Source: an uncultured Flavobacteriales bacterium
Lineage (GTDB): Bacteria > Bacteroidota > Bacteroidia > Palsa-965
Reading direction: 5' to 3'
Assembly (NCBI GenBank): GCA_937974275.1
Contig: CALJIF010000137.1
Location: 1 to 8,595, forward strand
DNA length: 8,595 nucleotides
Part shown: positions 1 through 7,600 of the stretch, one piece after another
How the letters are laid out: each line of letters starts with the position of its first letter
Numbering within the stretch: the first letter of the stretch is position 1
The notes under the pieces: model-generated
Told to the model about the DNA's origin: nothing
Databases searched by the model: none
The model's input: the letters and a program-made list of their open reading frames with translations, nothing else
Program-made: the position numbers and the translations under genes

Positions 1-1
1 A

Positions 2-673
2 GGAAAAACGTACAACAACTTTGAAGAATGGTGCACGCTGTTGCGAGCGAGTTCGGGTGATTTCAATTCAATCTTGAATTGGGTCAGTTGTTTTGCACTA
101 GCAGTTAATGAAGAAAACGCTTCATTTGGACGCGTAGTAACTGCTCCGACCAATGGTGCAGCAGGGGTTGTTCCTGCGGTCATGATGTATTATCATTTGT
201 TTGCCGGAGGTCGCACCGATGATGATTTAATTCGTTTCATGTTAACCGCCAGTGAAATTGGCAGTTTATTTAAGAAAGGTTCTACCATTTCAGCAGCCAT
301 GGGTGGTTGTCAGGCAGAAATAGGAGTTTCTTCGGCTATGGCTGCGGCTGCATTAACGGAAGCCAGTGGTGGAACTCCGTCACAAGCCATGCAGGCTGCG
401 GAAATTGCCATGGAACATCATTTGGGATTGACCTGCGATCCGATCGGGGGGTTGGTGCAAATTCCTTGCATAGAACGTAATACAATGGGCGCCATAAAGG
501 CAATTACAGCGTCCCAATTAGCATTACACGGCGATCCGGATTTTGCCAAAGTAACGCTGGATGCAGTAATTCGTACAATGTGGCAAACCGCCCTGGACAT
601 GAACAGCAAATACAAAGAAACTTCCGACGGTGGATTGGCCACGCATGTGCCTATTAGTCTTCCGGAATGTTAA
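2..673 (+). CDS. sdaA: L-serine dehydratase (L-serine ammonia-lyase), iron-sulfur type, C-terminal part; 5' end cut by window edge
   Basis: This enzyme deaminates L-serine to pyruvate and ammonia in the cytosol. The frame is open from base 2 to the TAA at 671-673, so 223 residues are visible; family members are usually about 450-475, so roughly half is missing, including the N-terminal beta domain. What remains is the catalytic alpha domain: APTNGAAGVVPAV, then KKGSTISAAMGGCQAEIGV, then TCDPIGGLVQIPCIERN, and KYKETSDGGLA near the end. The three [4Fe-4S] ligands are visible as Cys103, Cys145 and Cys156 of the fragment; their 42- and 11-residue spacings match the cluster cysteines described for the Legionella enzyme. 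The last residue, Cys223, fits the family's C-terminal 'tail-in-mouth' cysteine. A methionine or TTG near base 41 is not the start, because conserved sequence continues upstream. No frameshift is seen. The family is near certain. Confidence 0.95.
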   Translation, partial: GKTYNNFEEWCTLLRASSGDFNSILNWVSCFALAVNEENASFGRVVTAPTNGAAGVVPAVMMYYHLFAGGRTDDDLIRFMLTASEIGSLFKKGSTISAAMGGCQAEIGVSSAMAAAALTEASGGTPSQAMQAAEIAMEHHLGLTCDPIGGLVQIPCIERNTMGAIKAITASQLALHGDPDFAKVTLDAVIRTMWQTALDMNSKYKETSDGGLATHVPISLPEC

Positions 674-696
674 TGCCTTAATTAAAGGCACTTTTT
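674..696 (+). terminator. Weak intrinsic terminator after sdaA
   Basis: Immediately after the sdaA stop, TGCCTT (674-679) pairs with AAGGCA (685-690) around a 5-base loop. One C and then five T (692-696) follow. The stem is only 6 bp, so termination would be partial, and some read-through into lpdA 55 bases further on is plausible. Confidence 0.5.
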
Positions 697-751
697 GTAT
701 TTTCGTCGGGTCAAAAATGTTGACATTTACGAACCACGATATTTATCACTT

Positions 752-2143
752 ATGAATTACGACGTTATTATTATTGGAAGCGGTCCGGGAGGATACGTTA
801 CTGCTATTCGTGCTTCTCAGCTGGGCATGAAAACTGCTATCGTTGAAAAAGCCGAATTAGGCGGTGTGTGCTTGAATTGGGGCTGTATTCCGACTAAAGC
901 ATTATTAAAAAGTGCGCAGGTTTTTGAATACCTGAAACATGCCGGTGATTACGGTATTACTGTTTCCGGAGAAACAAAAGCCGACTTCAACGCTGTGGTG
1001 AAACGCAGTCGCGATGTAGCAGGCGGTATGAGCAAAGGCGTGCAATTTTTGATGAAGAAAAATAAAATTGAAGTCATTGCAGGTACCGGAAAAGTGAAGC
1101 CGGGCAAAAAGGTTGAAGTTACCGGTGCAGACGGAAAAGTACAGACCATTGAAGCAAAGCACATCATCATTGCAACAGGGGCTCGTTCGCGCGAACTTCC
1201 GAACTTGAAACAAGACGGTAAAAAAGTAATCGGATACCGTGAAGCAATGACCTTACCTACACAACCAAAGTCAATGGTGGTAGTTGGTTCAGGAGCAATT
1301 GGTGTGGAGTTTGCTTATTTCTATGCAACGATGGGCACTAAAGTTACCATCGTAGAATTCCTGCCGAACATTGTGCCTGTTGAAGATGAAGAAGTATCGA
1401 AACAACTGGAAAAATCGTTTAAGAAAATCGGTATCGATATCATGACAGAAGCTTCTGTTGAAAGTGTTGATACTTCAGGAGCAGGATGTAAAGTGAGTGT
1501 GAAGGCTAAGGACGGTGTAAAAACACTGGAAGCTGACATTGTATTATCAGCAGTTGGCATTCAGGCGAACATCGAAAACATCGGATTGGAAGATGTGGGC
1601 ATTGCAACAGACAAAGGTCGTATCATCGTAAATAAGTGGTACGAAACCAATATCCCCGGATACTATGCCATCGGTGATGTGTTGCCAACACAGGCATTAG
1701 CACACGTGGCTTCAGCAGAAGGAATTACTTGCGTGGAGAAAATTGCGGGAATGCACGTTGAACCTATCGACTACAAAAACATTCCGGGATGTACATATTG
1801 TCAGCCTGAAGTGGCGTCTGTCGGGTACACCGAAAAGGCTGCTAAAGAAGCCGGTTACGAAATCAAGGTTGGGAAATTCCCTTTCTCTGCCAGCGGTAAA
1901 GCAAAAGCAGGTGGAGCATCGGACGGATTTGTGAAGTTGATTTTTGATGCGAAGTACGGCGAGTTGTTGGGAGCACACATGGTTGGTGCTAACGTAACTG
2001 AAATGATTGCTGAAATTGTAACTGCGCGCAAGTTAGAAACCACAGGACACGAAATCATTAAAGCAGTACACCCACACCCGACCATGAGCGAGGCCGTGAT
2101 GGAAGCTGCAGCTGCTGCTTACGGAGAAGTGATTCACTTGTAA
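752..2143 (+). CDS. lpdA: Dihydrolipoyl dehydrogenase (E3 component)
   Basis: This flavoprotein reoxidises the dihydrolipoyl arms of 2-oxoacid dehydrogenase complexes and of glycine-cleavage H protein, passing electrons through FAD to NAD+. The 463 residues match the usual length of about 460-475, with no fused lipoyl domain. In order: FAD-binding GSGPGG (9-14); the redox disulfide in GGVCLNWGCIPTK (Cys40, Cys45); NAD-binding GSGAIG (179-184), with Glu202 ending the second strand as expected for NAD rather than NADP; the second FAD motif YAIGDV (305-310); and the interface domain with the catalytic pair in HPHPTMSE (His442, Glu447). I chose ATG 752 because MNYDVIIIGSGPGG is the normal N-terminus; the frame opens 19 codons earlier at a TTG, but those residues look like leader. 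There is no clear Shine-Dalgarno. No E1 or E2 gene is adjacent, so which complex it serves cannot be told from here. Confidence 0.97.
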   Translation: MNYDVIIIGSGPGGYVTAIRASQLGMKTAIVEKAELGGVCLNWGCIPTKALLKSAQVFEYLKHAGDYGITVSGETKADFNAVVKRSRDVAGGMSKGVQFLMKKNKIEVIAGTGKVKPGKKVEVTGADGKVQTIEAKHIIIATGARSRELPNLKQDGKKVIGYREAMTLPTQPKSMVVVGSGAIGVEFAYFYATMGTKVTIVEFLPNIVPVEDEEVSKQLEKSFKKIGIDIMTEASVESVDTSGAGCKVSVKAKDGVKTLEADIVLSAVGIQANIENIGLEDVGIATDKGRIIVNKWYETNIPGYYAIGDVLPTQALAHVASAEGITCVEKIAGMHVEPIDYKNIPGCTYCQPEVASVGYTEKAAKEAGYEIKVGKFPFSASGKAKAGGASDGFVKLIFDAKYGELLGAHMVGANVTEMIAEIVTARKLETTGHEIIKAVHPHPTMSEAVMEAAAAAYGEVIHL

Positions 2144-2160
2144 ACACAATACATAACATG

Positions 2161-2192
2161 AAAAAGGTCGGAGCAATTCCGACCTTTTTTTT
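2161..2192 (+). terminator. Strong intrinsic terminator, probably bidirectional, between convergent lpdA and the VOC gene
   Basis: A perfect 12-bp stem pairs 2161-2172 (AAAAAGGTCGGA) with 2178-2189 (TCCGACCTTTTT) around GCAAT. A run of eight T (2185-2192) gives a good plus-strand terminator 17 bases after the lpdA stop. On the minus strand the same hairpin ends in five U and lies 13 bases past the stop of the VOC gene, so it can probably end both transcripts. Confidence 0.92.
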
Positions 2193-2205
2193 CATCATTT
2201 CGCGA

Positions 2206-2616
2206 TTACGATTGTGTCAATTGATTTGCATCAGTGAACATCACTTCCCATTGATGTCCATCAGGGTCGGCGAAACAATCGTAATACATCCAACCGTGAT
2301 CAGCGCTTTCGCGATAACGTGTGCCACCATTGGCTAAGGCACGCTGCATCATTTCATCTACAGCTGCACGACTTTCTACTTCAATTGCAATCAGCGTTTG
2401 GGTCACGGAATTATCAGCGATAGCCCGATTCGTAAACGTGCCGAACAACTCGTGTGTAACCATCATGGAATATATTTTACCATCCTGCAAAACAAGGCAT
2501 AACGCTTTATCATCGGAAAACTGCTCGTTAAATGAAAATCCTAACGCCGACCAAAATGTGCGGGTACGTGAAACATCGGAAATGGGAAGGTTGATAAAAA
2601 TAGATTTGATGGACAT
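2206..2616 (-). CDS. VOC-superfamily (glyoxalase/bleomycin-resistance/dioxygenase fold) protein of unknown substrate
   Basis: A 136-residue protein with the two beta-alpha-beta-beta-beta modules of the vicinal oxygen chelate fold. The first module starts with IFINLPISDVSRTRTFWSALGF (6-27); the second runs from about residue 73 and ends in the hallmark FADPDGHQWEVMF (115-127). It resembles the small Bacteroidota proteins annotated as 'VOC family' or, loosely, 'lactoylglutathione lyase'. Glu124 (in WEVM) sits at a usual metal-ligand position, but the first-strand ligand position, normally His, Gln or Glu, is Asn9, so classical glyoxalase I chemistry is doubtful. Function is unknown; detoxification or antibiotic binding would be a guess. 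Start is the ATG at 2616, eight residues before the first conserved strand residues. It converges on lpdA and shares its terminator. No convincing -7 box was found upstream. Confidence 0.88.
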   Translation of the reverse strand: MSIKSIFINLPISDVSRTRTFWSALGFSFNEQFSDDKALCLVLQDGKIYSMMVTHELFGTFTNRAIADNSVTQTLIAIEVESRAAVDEMMQRALANGGTRYRESADHGWMYYDCFADPDGHQWEVMFTDANQLTQS

Positions 2617-2716
2617 GGGAGATAGAATTTATATGATTAATTACATGATTCAATTAAGATGCAGACTCATTAAAGATGCACATTTAGGTATCGCAATATT
2701 CAAACGCTAAGCACCT

Positions 2717-2742
2717 CAGCCCACCATTTAAATGGTGGGCTG
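2717..2742. repeat. Perfect 26-bp palindrome, REP-like
   Basis: CAGCCCACCATTT (2717-2729) is followed at once by its exact reverse complement (2730-2742). Transcribed from either strand it would form a stable G+C-rich hairpin with an A/T tip. No T run follows on either side, so it is not a standard terminator. A 13-bp perfect half-site is far beyond chance for a window this size. It lies in the 209-bp gap between the SRPBCC and VOC genes. The look (CCCACC arms around TTTAAA) is that of repetitive extragenic palindromes, which in many bacteria are moved by RAYT/IS200-like transposases; no such gene is in the window, so that assignment is inference. Confidence 0.6.
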
Positions 2743-2760
2743 CAAGTTAACCGAAATATG

Positions 2761-2801
2761 AAAAAATTGCGGTTGATGTTGATAGATTTCGGCTCCGCAA
2801 T
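2761..2801 (-). terminator. Probable intrinsic terminator of the SRPBCC gene
   Basis: Read on the minus strand, ATTGCGG (2801-2795) pairs with CCGCAAT (2772-2766), which runs straight into five more T (2765-2761). It begins 24 bases after the SRPBCC stop codon. The 22-base loop is larger than usual, so it is less certain than the lpdA terminator. The rest of the 2617-2825 gap holds the adjacent palindrome and an A/T-rich leader for the VOC gene; no gene is seen there. Confidence 0.5.
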
Positions 2802-2825
2802 CTACTATCCGATAACGAAACAAAG

Positions 2826-3251
2826 TCAACCCGTAGATTCACCCACAAGCGGCATACATTCTATCCGCTCAAACAACTTCTTATGTTGTTTTCTGAATAC
2901 AGCACCCATTATGGGTTTCACCGGAAGCCACGAATTGAAATTCACCGTTTCCGTAATTACGGTTTTAGAATTCTCGGTCGTCAAATTGAATTCGATTTCA
3001 ATTCGCACCAATCGCATAACGATCGCGGACATTTTAACGGCACGATTTTTATCCAATACAGTAATGCATGCTACATAACGAAAACTAATCGGAATACCCA
3101 GCACGCGTAATGTTTCGTGTACGCGGTATTCGTCATTTCCAATGGTCACCATTTCGGTAATTACAGGATGAGCAGCAACGAACAACTTTGCATCGGTTAA
3201 ATGGTGAAAAACGTGCGAAACAGGCCGGGAACTTACAAAGTGAAGTTGCAT
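2826..3251 (-). CDS. SRPBCC-superfamily (START/Bet v 1-like fold) small protein, function unknown
   Basis: A 141-residue protein with the layout of small SRPBCC ligand-binding proteins. An N-terminal strand and two short helices (VSSRPVSHVFHHLTDAKLF, 6-24) come first, and HPVI (28-31) opens the beta sheet. Strands follow around YRVHETLRVLGIPISFRY (42-59), IEIEFNL (84-90) and TVITETVNFNS (97-107). The long C-terminal helix is VKPIMGAVFRKQHKKLFERI (111-130). Such proteins bind hydrophobic ligands in a cavity under that helix; the ligand cannot be predicted. The frame opens 15 codons earlier (3296), but I prefer ATG 3251 because the fold begins there and a possible -7 box lies between the two starts. 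Stop is TGA at 2828-2826. It is transcribed away from ribBA, with the palindrome and terminator downstream. Confidence 0.82.
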   Translation of the reverse strand: MQLHFVSSRPVSHVFHHLTDAKLFVAAHPVITEMVTIGNDEYRVHETLRVLGIPISFRYVACITVLDKNRAVKMSAIVMRLVRIEIEFNLTTENSKTVITETVNFNSWLPVKPIMGAVFRKQHKKLFERIECMPLVGESTG

Positions 3252-3276
3252 TATCGACGAAGTAATTTTGTGACGG

Positions 3277-3284
3277 TAAAGGTA
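3277..3284 (-). promoter_or_regulatory. Possible -7 promoter box for the SRPBCC gene
   Basis: On the minus strand this reads TACCTTTA, seven of eight positions of the Bacteroidota -7 consensus TAnnTTTG counting the two free bases. It ends 25 bases before the proposed ATG at 3251, a typical short leader for the phylum. No clear -33 TTTG is visible upstream, so it is tentative. If real, it excludes the longer start at 3296. Confidence 0.4.
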
Positions 3285-3430
3285 AGCATGCCCCATTCAC
3301 ATTAAGAGGGAATACAACACAACAAATACGATGTGTTTTGACTTCAATTTTTCAGCTATTCCCTCAAAAGCGTACAGAATCCACCCTATCCTTTATTTTC
3401 CGCCTCTTCCACTCTTCCACCCTTTCCTCG

Positions 3431-3438
3431 TATCTTTG
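3431..3438 (+). promoter_or_regulatory. Bacteroidota-type -7 promoter box for ribBA
   Basis: TATCTTTG matches the TAnnTTTG -7 consensus of the Bacteroidota primary sigma factor exactly. It sits 21 bases before the ATG at 3460, giving a leader of about 15 bases, too short for an FMN riboswitch; none of the conserved RFN-element segments is visible further upstream either. No good -33 TTTG is seen in the pyrimidine-rich stretch before it. Confidence 0.7.
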
Positions 3439-3459
3439 CAACCTAAGAAACAATACAAC

Positions 3460-4680
3460 ATGTCAACGTTTTCGCTGAATACAATTGAAGAGGCCATAGA
3501 GGAAATCAAGGCCGGGAAAGTGATTATTGTGGTGGATGATGAGGATCGCGAAAATGAAGGCGATTTCCTGACAGCCGCTCGTAACGTGACTCCCGAAGTC
3601 ATCAACTTTATGGCCACGCATGGTCGTGGATTAATTTGCGCGCCAATTATCGAGGATATGGCTGATCGTTTGGGATTGGAGCTCATGGTGAATTCTACCA
3701 ACACGTCTTTGTATGAAACGCCATTCACGGTTTCCATAGATCTGATCGGACACGAATGCACTACAGGAATTTCTGCACACGATCGCGCCAAAACCATACA
3801 GGCGCTCATTGATCCTTCCATCAAACCGGAAGAGTTCGGTAAACCGGGACATATTTTTCCGTTGCGCGCTAAAAAAGAAGGCGTATTGCGACGTGCCGGC
3901 CATACCGAAGCGGCTATTGATTTTGCGCGACTAGCAGGATTTGAACCGGTTGGTGCCATTGTAGAAATTATGAATGAGGATGGCAGCATGGCGCGCCTAC
4001 CGCAACTGATGGAAATTGCAAAGCGGTTTGATATGAAAATCGTTTCCATCAAAGATTTGATTGCTTATCGCTTGCGCCACGAATCCAATATTCAACGTGA
4101 AGTTGAAGTGGATTTGCCCACGGCTTTCGGTGATTTTAAAATGGTAGCGTATACGCATTTGCCGACACAGCAACAGCATCTGGCGATTTATAAAGGAACT
4201 TGGACCAAAGATGAAGGTGTCTTGGTGCGTGTGCATTCCTCATGCATGACGGGAGATATTTTCGGTTCCTGTCGTTGCGATTGCGGTCCTCAATTGCACA
4301 AGGCGATGGAACTTATCGAACAGGAAGGAAAGGGCGTCATTGTTTACATGAATCAGGAAGGGCGTGGAATCGGATTGTTGAATAAGTTACGTGCATATAA
4401 ATTACAAGAGCAAGGTCGTGACACCGTAGAAGCTAATCTGGAATTGGGTTTTCAAATGGATGAACGCGATTATGGTGTCGGAGCACAAATTTTACGCGAT
4501 TTACAAGCGTGCAAAATTCGTTTAATGTCTAACAATCCGCGTAAGCGTGTAGGACTTATCGGTTATGGTTTGGAAATCGTAGAAAATGTGGCATTGGAGA
4601 TTGCTTCCAACGAACACAATTTGCAGTATTTACAAACAAAGCGCGATAAGCTTGGACATTCCTTAAAACTGGACAAGTAA
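3460..4680 (+). CDS. ribBA: Bifunctional riboflavin enzyme: 3,4-dihydroxy-2-butanone 4-phosphate synthase / GTP cyclohydrolase II
   Basis: It catalyses the two committed entry steps of riboflavin synthesis: ribulose 5-phosphate to dihydroxybutanone phosphate plus formate, and GTP to the diaminopyrimidine precursor. The 406 residues are full length for a fusion. The N-terminal RibB domain (about 1-203) has the acidic metal loop DDEDRENEGD (26-35), HGRGLICAP (54-62) and RRAGHTEAA (144-152) with catalytic His148. The C-terminal RibA domain (about 208-400) has SSCMTGDIFGSCRCDCG (260-276), whose Cys262, Cys273 and Cys275 keep the 11/13 spacing of the zinc ligands, then NQEGRGIGL, DERDYGVGAQIL and NNPRK. 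Both active sites look intact. ATG 3460 is chosen because it begins the conserved domain and lies just after the -7 box; the frame extends upstream to 3331 but that part would contain the promoter. It is transcribed alone and meets tamB tail to tail. Confidence 0.97.
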   Translation: MSTFSLNTIEEAIEEIKAGKVIIVVDDEDRENEGDFLTAARNVTPEVINFMATHGRGLICAPIIEDMADRLGLELMVNSTNTSLYETPFTVSIDLIGHECTTGISAHDRAKTIQALIDPSIKPEEFGKPGHIFPLRAKKEGVLRRAGHTEAAIDFARLAGFEPVGAIVEIMNEDGSMARLPQLMEIAKRFDMKIVSIKDLIAYRLRHESNIQREVEVDLPTAFGDFKMVAYTHLPTQQQHLAIYKGTWTKDEGVLVRVHSSCMTGDIFGSCRCDCGPQLHKAMELIEQEGKGVIVYMNQEGRGIGLLNKLRAYKLQEQGRDTVEANLELGFQMDERDYGVGAQILRDLQACKIRLMSNNPRKRVGLIGYGLEIVENVALEIASNEHNLQYLQTKRDKLGHSLKLDK

Positions 4681-4690
4681 TGATTACTTG
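4674..4690. repeat. Dyad spanning the two convergent stop codons
   Basis: CAAGTAAT (4674-4681) and ATTACTTG (4683-4690) are exact reverse complements around one G. The left arm holds the ribBA stop (4678-4680) and the right arm the tamB stop (4686-4684 on the minus strand), each preceded by a lysine AAG codon. It is A/T-rich and has no T run, so it is not a terminator by itself. Confidence 0.6.
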
Positions 4691-7600
4691 GGAATAGTAT
4701 CAGCAGGAGTCGGAGTCGGCTCCTGTTTTTTATTGTTCTTTTTCGGCGCCTTTCTATTTGGATTAGACGACAACAAATAGGCCTTGTAACGCGCAAACAA
4801 TTCTGCAGACGAATTAAATTCTTCTTTGTACATCACCGCAACACCTTGGGTGTACGGCGCGCTGGCATTAAGCATGGTATTATCATTAAAACGATTGAAT
4901 GCACGTAATCGCACACGACCATCATCCGTAACCTTATACTCAGCGTTAAAATCTCCTACAAACTGTCCGGTACTGTTTGCAGATGTAGAATTCGGATTAA
5001 ACAAACCGGCATTAACATCCACGATAAGCTTATTATTCAGCAATTGTGTACCCATGTACAGTTTCAATTCCTGTGGCGACAAATCATCATTCGGGCGATA
5101 TTTTACCCCCACGTTCACATCAGTTGTAATTTGCGATAACCAATTATTTAATGTTCCTGCAACGAAATTGCTGAGCAATGTACTGCTGCCGCCTTCGAAG
5201 TAATTGTTCTGTGCAGAGCCTCCATCGCGATATTCCGATGGCATCATAAAACTGTTCAACACCATAAGCGACAACACCTGACGATTCCGTTCCAATTCCG
5301 TTTGCATATGCGCATTTACTGCTTCGCGAATGTTCTGGTCCGCTGTTGGTAACACTACCGAGAAACCAACGTTCGGGTTCATCAACATGCTATCCAAATG
5401 CATAATAACCTGTACCGGATAATTTCTGCTGAATGCAGGATTGGTCGTATCAAACGGGAAGAACGGTTCCACAGATGCATTCGTTTTATAAATAGCATCC
5501 GCATCTATGATTGCCTGATATGGATCGCCATTCCACCGAATACTTCCACCTCTGGACAATTCAAACGGGACAAAAATTACATTCTTCATGGTAAACAAAT
5601 ACTCTCCTTTATCGAGTGTATATTGTCCTTTAATTGAAAAATCACCCGATTGGCTGATATCCATTTTTAAATTTCCTGTACCCGAAGTTTGCATTTCATC
5701 ACCCACAGTTTCGTCAAATATCACATTAACATCTGCATCCGGAGTAATCTCCACATTCAAATGCAATTCCAATGAGTTACTTCTCAATTGTGATTTGCTC
5801 ACTGTAGAATCTTTGCTCACGGACTTGTCAATGAAACTTATAAACTCGTTCGCACCGACTTCACTGGTGGAAGTCATAGGCACATTAAATACCGAACGCA
5901 TCGGTGTTGTTCGTACCGACTTGGTACCACCTAAAGCAGTTTTCGCGTTGATATCAATTCGAATATCGCGATCCACAAATCCGAAGATGTTCATGAATCC
6001 TGTTGCAAAAACGCGACCGTAATACAACTCGTTATCACTGGCTTTCGTGTTGAGAATCATGAAATTTTTGAATGCCAAATCGAAGTCAAACTGAAAATCG
6101 GTAAAGTTGTTGTGATACAAGTGTCCGTACACGGAAGCTGTATCTCCATATTCATCTGTAATTTTAAAATCAGGGAAATAAATGGCATTTTCTTCCATAA
6201 TAATTTCCTGCTTCACCGCGCGTACCCAAACATTCAAATAGTCAATATTCACTTTGCGCATTCCTGCCATCAACTTACCGGTAAATAAAGGCTTCTTAAG
6301 CTCTCCCGTAACGCGAATTTTACCATCAACATCACCAACAACCTGACTACAAAAATCTTTCAATAAAGGCTGTAACATACCCAATTGAATATTAGTTAAC
6401 TCCACTTTAATATCTAACTGATCCAACTCCCGCTTCGGATAATAAAATCCACTAAACTGAATATTGTGTACTGATGCCTGACGACCGAAAAAGCCATTCA
6501 ATACAATCGCCTGGGTCATCGTAGACCAGGATGATTTCACTTCCCCGTTTCCAATGTGCTGTTCATTTACATACAACTGATGAAATTTATTAAAACTATT
6601 AATCTCAATAGTCTTATATACATTACTTAAACCCGATGTTCCGGTAACCAATCCTTTCAAGGTTAATCCGTCAGCAGCAGTGAAATAGTTTAAATGAGAC
6701 AAATTAAAGTTGGTCAATCCTACATGTAGCGTATCTATTGGATTTTCGGCAATAACACCATTCAGGCTAATATCTTGCTGACCGGAAGTAACCAGCAATT
6801 GATCAAAGGAAATTGTAGTACCGTCAATCTTAAACTTATTTCGCGCATTAAACTGCCATAAAGAATCATTCAGGTATAATTCGGTTTTGCGTATTCCACC
6901 GGAAATTATCCCGCCTGAATCCAAACGCAGTAACACACCAAATTGTCCTTCATTGCGCTTAGTTCCCGAATTGGCATATTGGCCAAAACTGTTGATACTA
7001 TCGCTACCACAGGTTGTTTTAATGTTCAGTTTCTGAATACTGATGCTATCACTGATTCGTATTGAATTAATCTTGCCTGAAAGTTCCAATCGATTCTGAA
7101 CCGGTTGCAGCACGAAGTAAAAATCGTTGAACTGAGTGCCGTTAAAGTCAATTCCCTGCCTCGATGCAAAATTGAAATCGATCCGTTTATTCGGTTGATT
7201 AAAATTTCCGTCTAATGTAGTTCCCGGTTTTATATACAGATCGGGTAAAATAGATTCCAGCGATTTACTGTTTCTGTTAAAGCGCACCGACCACATAAAA
7301 TCAGCGGGAATTGGCTGTTTACGTGCACCTTTTTTTAACGGTGCAGGCTGAAAAGTCTCCGGCAGATATCCCGACATAACATCCGAGAAAGCCTGACCCA
7401 ATTGCAACAATTCAAACTTTCCGGAAATCGTTGCGTCAGCGATATCTGAATTTAACACAATACGCCGTGCTCCACTACCATCAAATCCCATACTCAGCAC
7501 AACATCATCAACGTGATAATTTTTCGATTTCTTCAAATAATTTACGTTTCTCAACAACAGTGTGCCGTCGATATCATCCACATTACTTCCCGTAAAATTC

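Noticed and set aside
698..705. TATTTTCG before lpdA as a -7 box
   Set aside because: It differs from the consensus in the TTTG part, overlaps the region just after the sdaA terminator, and has no -33 partner; too weak to annotate.
2633..2656. Two adjacent similar A/T-rich 12-mers (ATGATTAATTAC and ATGATTCAATTA) upstream of the VOC gene, possible direct-repeat operator
   Set aside because: They match imperfectly in low-complexity A/T sequence and do not flank a recognisable promoter.
2758..3110. Plus-strand open frames opposite the SRPBCC gene and its terminator
   Set aside because: They overlap a better-supported minus-strand gene, show no recognisable fold, and one begins within the terminator region.
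3306..3365. A 9-bp inverted repeat (GAGGGAATA at 3306-3314, TATTCCCTC at 3357-3365) in the divergent SRPBCC/ribBA region, possible operator or hairpin
   Set aside because: With a 42-base spacer, about one or two such pairs are expected by chance in a window this size, and no T run or known operator form goes with it.
3331..3459. Upstream extension of the ribBA reading frame by 43 codons
   Set aside because: The residues are not RibB-like, and a perfect -7 promoter box lies inside at 3431-3438, so this is leader DNA.
3252..3459. FMN riboswitch or other structured leader for ribBA
   Set aside because: None of the conserved RFN-element segments is visible, and the leader after the -7 box is only about 15 bases.
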